From Competibacteraceae bacterium UBA6584 (GTDB lineage Bacteria; Pseudomonadota; Gammaproteobacteria; Competibacterales; Competibacteraceae), in the NCBI GenBank assembly GCA_002433805.1, contig DJIW01000048.1, positions 1,274-25,557 on the forward strand: 24,284 nt of DNA, written 5' to 3'. The position numbers and the translations under genes are program-made. Every line of letters starts with the position of its first letter. Position 1 is the stretch's first letter. The notes below the pieces were generated by a model that had not been told where the DNA came from, did not search any database, and saw only the letters and a list, made by a program, of their open reading frames with translations. Shown piece after piece: positions 18,314 to 24,284 of this stretch.

Positions 18314-18501
18314 GCGGCAACTCCCTCACGCGGTGGTTTCAAGCGCTCAGCTCAGAAGGTCGATGCCGCGCTTTCAGACATCGGGTCGAGACCGCCTCGC
18401 GCGCTGCGCCATCGTCTGGCGGAGGTCAGCCACTGTCCGCGCTTGATCAATTCCGGTCAGCGCCACGGGCTCGTCGCGCGGCGGCGCAAGCAGATCCCGC
18501 C

Positions 18502-19632
18502 TTAAAACTTCATCTCTTCAAAAAACTTCTTGACCCCGTCCAGCCAGCTTCCTTCTTGCGGGGTATGGCGCTTGCCGCCGCCCTCCAGGGAATTGGCGAA
18601 TTGCTGCAGCAGATCCTTTTGCTCCTTGGTGAGATTGACCGGAGTTTCGACGTTGACCCGGCACAACAGATCGCCGGTCGCGCCGCCGCGCACCGGCTTG
18701 ACGCCCTTGCCGCGCACCCGAAACACCTTGCCGGTCTGAGTTTCGCCCGGAATCTTCAGACTGACTCGACCGTCCAGGGTCGGCACCTCCAGATCGCCGC
18801 CCAGCGCGGCGGTGGTGAAACCGATCGGCACTTCACAGTAAAGGTCGTTGTCCTCGCGGGTAAAGATCGGATGCGGCTTGACCCGGATCTGCACGTACAG
18901 ATCGCCCGCCGGCCCGCCGTGTTCGCCGTGTTCGCCCTCACCGGCCAAGCGGATGCGGTCGCCGTTGTCCACGCCCGCCGGCACCTTGACCGACAGCGAC
19001 TTTTGCTCCTCGACCCGACCGCCGCCCCGGCAGGTTTCACAGGGCTCGGGAATGATGGTGCCGCGTCCCTGACAGCGCGGGCAGGTTTGCTGGATCGAAA
19101 AAAAGCCTTGCTGCATCCGCACCTGGCCGACGCCGCGACAGGTCGAACAGGTGGTCGGCTTGGTGCCGGGCTTGGCTCCGCTGCCGGCGCAGGCCGCGCA
19201 ACTGACCAAGCTCGGCACCCGAATTTTGGCGGTGGTGCCGAATACCGCCTCCTCCAGCGTCAAATCGAGGGCGTAGCGCAAATCCGAGCCCCGATACTGA
19301 CCGCCGCCGCCCGCGCCGCCGCGCCCGCCGCCGAAAATATCTCGAAACACCCCGCCGAAAATATCGCCCAGATCGGCCGCGCCGCCGTAACCGCCGCCCG
19401 CCGAACCCTCAACGCCGGCGTGCCCGAATTGATCGTAGGCGACCCGCTTGCGCGAATCGGCCAACACTTCATACGCCTCCTTGGCTTCCTTGAAGTTCTC
19501 CTCGGCCACCTGATCGTCCGGATTGCGGTCGGGGTGAAATTTCATGGCCAACCGCCGGTAAGCCTGACGGATTTCAGCTTCGCTCGCATTGCGAGCCACG
19601 TTGAGGATTTCGTAATAATCGCGCTTGGCCAT
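18502..19632 (-). CDS. dnaJ: Co-chaperone DnaJ (Hsp40)
   Basis: This 376-residue protein brings unfolded substrates to DnaK and stimulates its ATPase. The J-domain (1-70) holds His-Pro-Asp at 33-35. A Gly/Phe-rich linker (about 71-115) follows, then four zinc-binding CxxCxGxG repeats with cysteines at 145/148, 162/165, 184/187 and 198/201, then the peptide-binding C-terminal domains. The length matches E. coli DnaJ (376). The order grpE, dnaK, dnaJ is conserved. The start has no obvious Shine-Dalgarno sequence, and no heat-shock promoter lies in the 102 bases upstream, so expression probably depends on partial read-through of the terminator after dnaK. Confidence 0.97.
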   Translation of the reverse strand: MAKRDYYEILNVARNASEAEIRQAYRRLAMKFHPDRNPDDQVAEENFKEAKEAYEVLADSRKRVAYDQFGHAGVEGSAGGGYGGAADLGDIFGGVFRDIFGGGRGGAGGGGQYRGSDLRYALDLTLEEAVFGTTAKIRVPSLVSCAACAGSGAKPGTKPTTCSTCRGVGQVRMQQGFFSIQQTCPRCQGRGTIIPEPCETCRGGGRVEEQKSLSVKVPAGVDNGDRIRLAGEGEHGEHGGPAGDLYVQIRVKPHPIFTREDNDLYCEVPIGFTTAALGGDLEVPTLDGRVSLKIPGETQTGKVFRVRGKGVKPVRGGATGDLLCRVNVETPVNLTKEQKDLLQQFANSLEGGGKRHTPQEGSWLDGVKKFFEEMKF

Positions 19633-19670
19633 AAGGTTTCGTTGCGGGCGTCCGTCGAGTAGTACCGATC

Positions 19671-19709
19671 AAAAACCAAAAATCCGGGAACGCTTCCGCC
19701 TTCCCGGAT
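19671..19709 (-). terminator. Terminator between dnaK and dnaJ
   Basis: A perfect 9-base stem (ATCCGGGAA at 19682-19690 with TTCCCGGAT at 19701-19709) and a 10-base loop, followed in the minus direction by TTTTTGGTTTTT. It begins 26 bases after the dnaK stop and should reduce, not necessarily abolish, transcription into dnaJ. Confidence 0.85.
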
Positions 19710-19734
19710 GTTGAGTTTAACGCAATCGCGGCCC

Positions 19735-21663
<1,929 letters not shown>

Positions 21664-21720
21664 GGCCATGCTCTCTATAAAAATTCAGGAAATTCGGTTG
21701 CCAAGTCTGATCTGCTGCTG

Positions 21721-21749
21721 AATTGGGGACGGTGGGAGCGATTTTCAAT
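21721..21749 (-). promoter_or_regulatory. dnaK: Sigma32 (RpoH) heat-shock promoter of dnaK
   Basis: On the minus strand ATTGAAA (complement of 21743-21749) is followed after 14 bases by CCCCAATT (complement of 21721-21728). The sigma32 consensus is CTTGAAA, 12-15 bases, CCCCATNT. The match is close in both boxes and lies within the grpE-dnaK gap. Confidence 0.78.
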
Positions 21750-21792
21750 GGCGCTGCGGGGCCGCGCCGCTCGCATCGGCGACCCGCCGCCC

Positions 21793-21827
21793 GCGCGCCG
21801 CCGGCTCACCGCGTCGGCCGGCGCGCC
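21793..21827 (-). repeat. Imperfect GC hairpin downstream of grpE
   Basis: GCGCGCC followed by GCCGGC (21793-21805) can pair, with a bulge, with GCCGGCGCGC at 21817-21826. It starts shortly after the grpE stop. No T-run follows, so it may stabilise or weakly end the grpE message, or simply reflect base composition. Confidence 0.3.
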
Positions 21828-21834
21828 ATCCCGC

Positions 21835-22446
21835 TCAGGATCGGGGCGGGGCCTGGGCGACCAACACCTTGGCGGGCCGCACCAACCGATCGTTCAGCAG
21901 ATAACCCTTCTGCACGACCTGCACCACGGTATTCGGCTCGGCTTGAGCGGTCGGCACCATCGCCATCGCCTCATGTTCGGACGGGTTGAATTTAGCCCCG
22001 GTCGGATTCACTTCGCGCAGGCCGAATTTTTCCATCGCCGAGGCCAGTTGCTTGAGGGTCAATTCGGTGCCTTCCCGCAACTTGTCGATGCCTACATCGC
22101 CGCTGGCCGCCGCCAGCCCCATTTCCAGGCTGTCGCGCACCGGCAGCAGTTCGCCGAAGAAGCGCTCCAAGGCGAATTTATGGGCGTTTTGCACGTCGCG
22201 CTCGGTGCGCTTGCGCAGGTTTTCCATCTCCGCGTGCGCACCCAAATACAATTTCCAGTGCTCGTCGGCCTTGGCCAGCGCTTGGTCCAAATCGCGTTGC
22301 AAAGTATCGAACTCCTCGCGGCTGACCACAATCTCATCCTCCGGCGCGTCGGCCGGGCTGAACGGCGCGGCAGTTCCAGGGGGCGAGTTCGCGCCAGCCC
22401 CCTCCGGGCGCGCGCCAGGCTCCAAGATCGGTTCGGTCGGGGTCAT
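21835..22446 (-). CDS. grpE: Nucleotide exchange factor GrpE
   Basis: This 203-residue protein releases ADP from DnaK and acts as a thermosensor in the chaperone cycle. An acidic, Pro/Ala-rich disordered N-terminus (about 1-40) precedes the long dimer-forming helix (about 42-110, with LYLGAHAEMENLRKRTERD) and a four-helix bundle. The C-terminal beta domain has the signature PTGAKFNPSEHEAMAMV, VVQVVQKGYLLNDRLVRPAKVLVA. The usual length is about 190-210 residues. GGAGAA lies six bases before the ATG. Its own sigma32-like promoter is present upstream, and dnaK follows 171 bases after its stop. Confidence 0.95.
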   Translation of the reverse strand: MTPTEPILEPGARPEGAGANSPPGTAAPFSPADAPEDEIVVSREEFDTLQRDLDQALAKADEHWKLYLGAHAEMENLRKRTERDVQNAHKFALERFFGELLPVRDSLEMGLAAASGDVGIDKLREGTELTLKQLASAMEKFGLREVNPTGAKFNPSEHEAMAMVPTAQAEPNTVVQVVQKGYLLNDRLVRPAKVLVAQAPPRS

Positions 22447-22507
22447 TCTGCGTTCTCCGTCACCAAGTCAAAACACGCGGACGCCACCGGCGTCCCTGAT
22501 GGCGAAG

Positions 22508-22535
22508 AACTGGGGTCGGGCGGGAAAAATTCAAG
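22508..22535 (-). promoter_or_regulatory. grpE: Sigma32 (RpoH) heat-shock promoter of grpE
   Basis: On the minus strand CTTGAAT (complement of 22529-22535) and CCCCAGTT (complement of 22508-22515) are 13 bases apart, which is a near-consensus sigma32 promoter. Transcription should start near 22500, giving a leader of about 55 bases before grpE. Confidence 0.8.
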
Positions 22536-22589
22536 GGCGCGCCGAACCGTCCGTTTGACGAATCGACCGCAGGCGCATCTTGCGCCCGT

Positions 22590-24284
22590 TTAAATCTGGC
22601 AATACATCATGCTGTCCGCGCTGGCGAATTCCGCCCAACGGGATGGCAACCGGTAAGCCGCCACCCAGTCCGCTAAGGCGTCGGCCGCCATCGGGCGGGC
22701 GATGCCGTAACCCTGGGCCAGATGGCAACCGAGCTTCAGCAAGGCGAGGCCGTGTTCCTCGGTTTCCACACCTTCGGCGATCACCCGGCGCTGGAAGGAT
22801 TGGGCCAGACTGATGACCCCGTTGATGATGGCCAAATCTTCCGGATCGTGCAGCATGTCACGCACGAAGGATTGGTCGATTTTGAGCGTGGCGGCGGGAA
22901 GGCGTCTTAAATAGGTCAAGGACGAATAACCGGTGCCGAAATCATCCAGGGCGAAGTTCACGCCGAGCTGGCGGCACTCCAGGATCAGATCGGAGGCATA
23001 CCCGATATCCTGCAAGGCGGCGGATTCCACCACTTCCAGTTCGAGCGCGCCCGAGGGCACGCCCGGATGGGCGCGAAGCTGCTCGGCCAATCGGTCGATA
23101 AACGTCGGCTGCTGCAGGTGAGCGGCCGAGATATTGACGCTGACCGCCAGCTCCAGACCGGATTGCCTCCACGCCTCCAAGTCCTTCAAGGCCATGCCGA
23201 GCACCCATTCGCCCAACAGCGTGTCCAAGATCGTGCTTTCGATCAAGGGTAGAAACTCGTCCGGCAACAGCAGCCCACGTTCCGGATGTTGCCAGCGGAC
23301 CAGCGCCTCGGCTCCGATCACCTTGCCCTGGTGCATGTCCACCTTCGGCTGGTAATACAGGCGAAATTGGCCGCTCTCCAAGGCGGTTTGAATGACGCGA
23401 AGGGCTTCGCGCCGGGTGCGCTGTTGGCGGTCCTGGTCGGGATCGAAGAACTGATAGCGGTTGCGGCCGGTTTGCTTGGCCAAGTACATGGCCTGATCGG
23501 CGTAGCGCAGCAGCGTATCCGGATCGGCCTCGTCGGCGGGAAACACGCTGGCGCCGATACTGGCGCTGATCGCGATCCGTTGCGCCGGGACGACCTCATA
23601 CGGTTCGGCCAGCACGCTCAAGATTCGCTTGAGCGCGGCCTCGACTTCTCTGAGGCTTTCAAAATCGGACAGGAGCAACACGAATTCATCGCCGCCCAAT
23701 CGCGCGACCGTATCGTCGCCACGCAAATCGCACTGCAACCGTTTGGCCACCACCACCAGCAACCGGTCTCCAACCTCATGGCCGAAGCGGTCGTTGACCG
23801 GTTTGAAACCGTCGAGATCGAGATAGGCCACCACCAGCATCCGACCGCTGCGCTTGGCGCGAGCCACCGCTTGTTTCAACCGATCCGCCAGCAACAAGCG
23901 GTTCGGCAGGCGGGTCAGCGCATCGTAATTGGCCGCCCAGCGCAACCGTTCCCGCGTCCGATAACGTTCGGTGGCGTCGGTGAAGACCGCGGCGAACCCA
24001 CACTTGTCCCACGAGAGGACGGAAATTTCCAGGTGCTTGTCCAAAGCGGGAAAAAACAGTTCGAGCCGCCGGGTCTGACCGGTGGCGACCACCTCGTCGA
24101 ACAGCTTCAAATACGGTGCGATCACCTCGCCGTAAACGTCTCGCGTCAACTTGCCGAGAGTGTCCTGTTTGGGCCTATTCAGAATGCGTTCGAATTGAGG
24201 ATTGCATTCGACCAAACGGTAATCGACCGCGACCCCGGTTTCGTCCTGGACTGGATCGTGCAAGGACACGCCCTCGGCCATGCT
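22590..24284 (-). CDS. GGDEF-EAL cyclic-di-GMP signalling protein with PAS-like sensor (5' end cut by window)
   Basis: At least 563 residues are visible; numbering here is from the ATG at 24279-24281. The first 110 residues are PAS-like (EGVSLHDPV, DYRLVECNPQFERIL). Since PAS domains normally have sequence before this point, the true start probably lies outside the window. The GGDEF domain (about 113-280) keeps intact GGDEF at 196-200 and the inhibitory-site motif RGDD at 187-190, five residues before it. The EAL domain (about 295-550) keeps EAL at 325-327 and DDFGTGYSSL with LKIDQSFV, so phosphodiesterase activity is likely and cyclase activity possible. No membrane segment is seen in the visible part. 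It lies upstream of grpE on the same strand, with the grpE promoter between them. The signal and net activity are unknown. Confidence 0.9.
   Translation of the reverse strand, partial: SMAEGVSLHDPVQDETGVAVDYRLVECNPQFERILNRPKQDTLGKLTRDVYGEVIAPYLKLFDEVVATGQTRRLELFFPALDKHLEISVLSWDKCGFAAVFTDATERYRTRERLRWAANYDALTRLPNRLLLADRLKQAVARAKRSGRMLVVAYLDLDGFKPVNDRFGHEVGDRLLVVVAKRLQCDLRGDDTVARLGGDEFVLLLSDFESLREVEAALKRILSVLAEPYEVVPAQRIAISASIGASVFPADEADPDTLLRYADQAMYLAKQTGRNRYQFFDPDQDRQQRTRREALRVIQTALESGQFRLYYQPKVDMHQGKVIGAEALVRWQHPERGLLLPDEFLPLIESTILDTLLGEWVLGMALKDLEAWRQSGLELAVSVNISAAHLQQPTFIDRLAEQLRAHPGVPSGALELEVVESAALQDIGYASDLILECRQLGVNFALDDFGTGYSSLTYLRRLPAATLKIDQSFVRDMLHDPEDLAIINGVISLAQSFQRRVIAEGVETEEHGLALLKLGCHLAQGYGIARPMAADALADWVAAYRLPSRWAEFASADSMMYCQI

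Noticed and set aside
18314..18345. CTTGAAA upstream of pepN as a heat-shock promoter
   Set aside because: The -35 element is perfect, but no CCCCAT-like -10 box lies 12-15 bases downstream, and it is too close to the start codon.

Overview
This 24.3 kb window is GC-rich, densely coding chromosomal DNA and reads as a metabolic and housekeeping region rather than a mobile island. I see no transposase, integrase, phage gene, CRISPR array, tRNA or rRNA. The source is most likely a proteobacterium, probably a gammaproteobacterium. Supporting signs are a grpE-dnaK-dnaJ block with sigma32-type promoters and no CIRCE element, a class I PHA synthase with a phasin, a gammaproteobacterial-type aminopeptidase N and a two-domain Pta. 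The mix of KDPG aldolase, PHA storage and propionyl-CoA carboxylase would fit a storage-polymer specialist such as the Competibacter-type glycogen accumulators. That placement is inference.

Left part, + strand (68-6610): KDPG aldolase (eda), a hexose-6-phosphate mutarotase, a YhcH/DUF386 protein and phosphotransacetylase (pta) are tightly packed (4-base overlap, 51-base gap, 19-base overlap). An exported family 3 glycoside hydrolase follows. Together they suggest sugar release and sugar-phosphate handling leading to pyruvate and acetyl phosphate. A long GC hairpin at 6618-6649 separates this block from a convergent RNase II-like gene (6659-8473, minus).

Middle (8474-12501): a 417-base intergenic region carries a TATAAT box inside an 8-base inverted repeat. 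It leads into pccB and pccA, the two subunits of a biotin-dependent propionyl-CoA carboxylase, which end at a textbook terminator.

Right part, all minus strand (12526-24284): read in the transcribed direction, this holds a GGDEF-EAL protein cut by the window edge, then grpE, dnaK, dnaJ, pepN, phaP, phaC and a bacteriohemerythrin. grpE and dnaK each have their own sigma32-like promoter, and a terminator sits between dnaK and dnaJ. phaP has a sigma70-like promoter flanked by two 12-base sites matching the PhaR repressor motif. Strong terminators follow both phaP and phaC.

Functional picture: carbon flows from sugars (ED-type cleavage, Pta) and propionyl-CoA chemistry towards acyl-CoA pools, and PHA granules are made by PhaC and coated by PhaP. 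I found no wholly unknown gene. The most interesting signals are regulatory: the two-operator phaP promoter, the inverted repeat around the pcc promoter, the paired heat-shock promoters, and the hemerythrin gene placed just beyond the phaC terminator.
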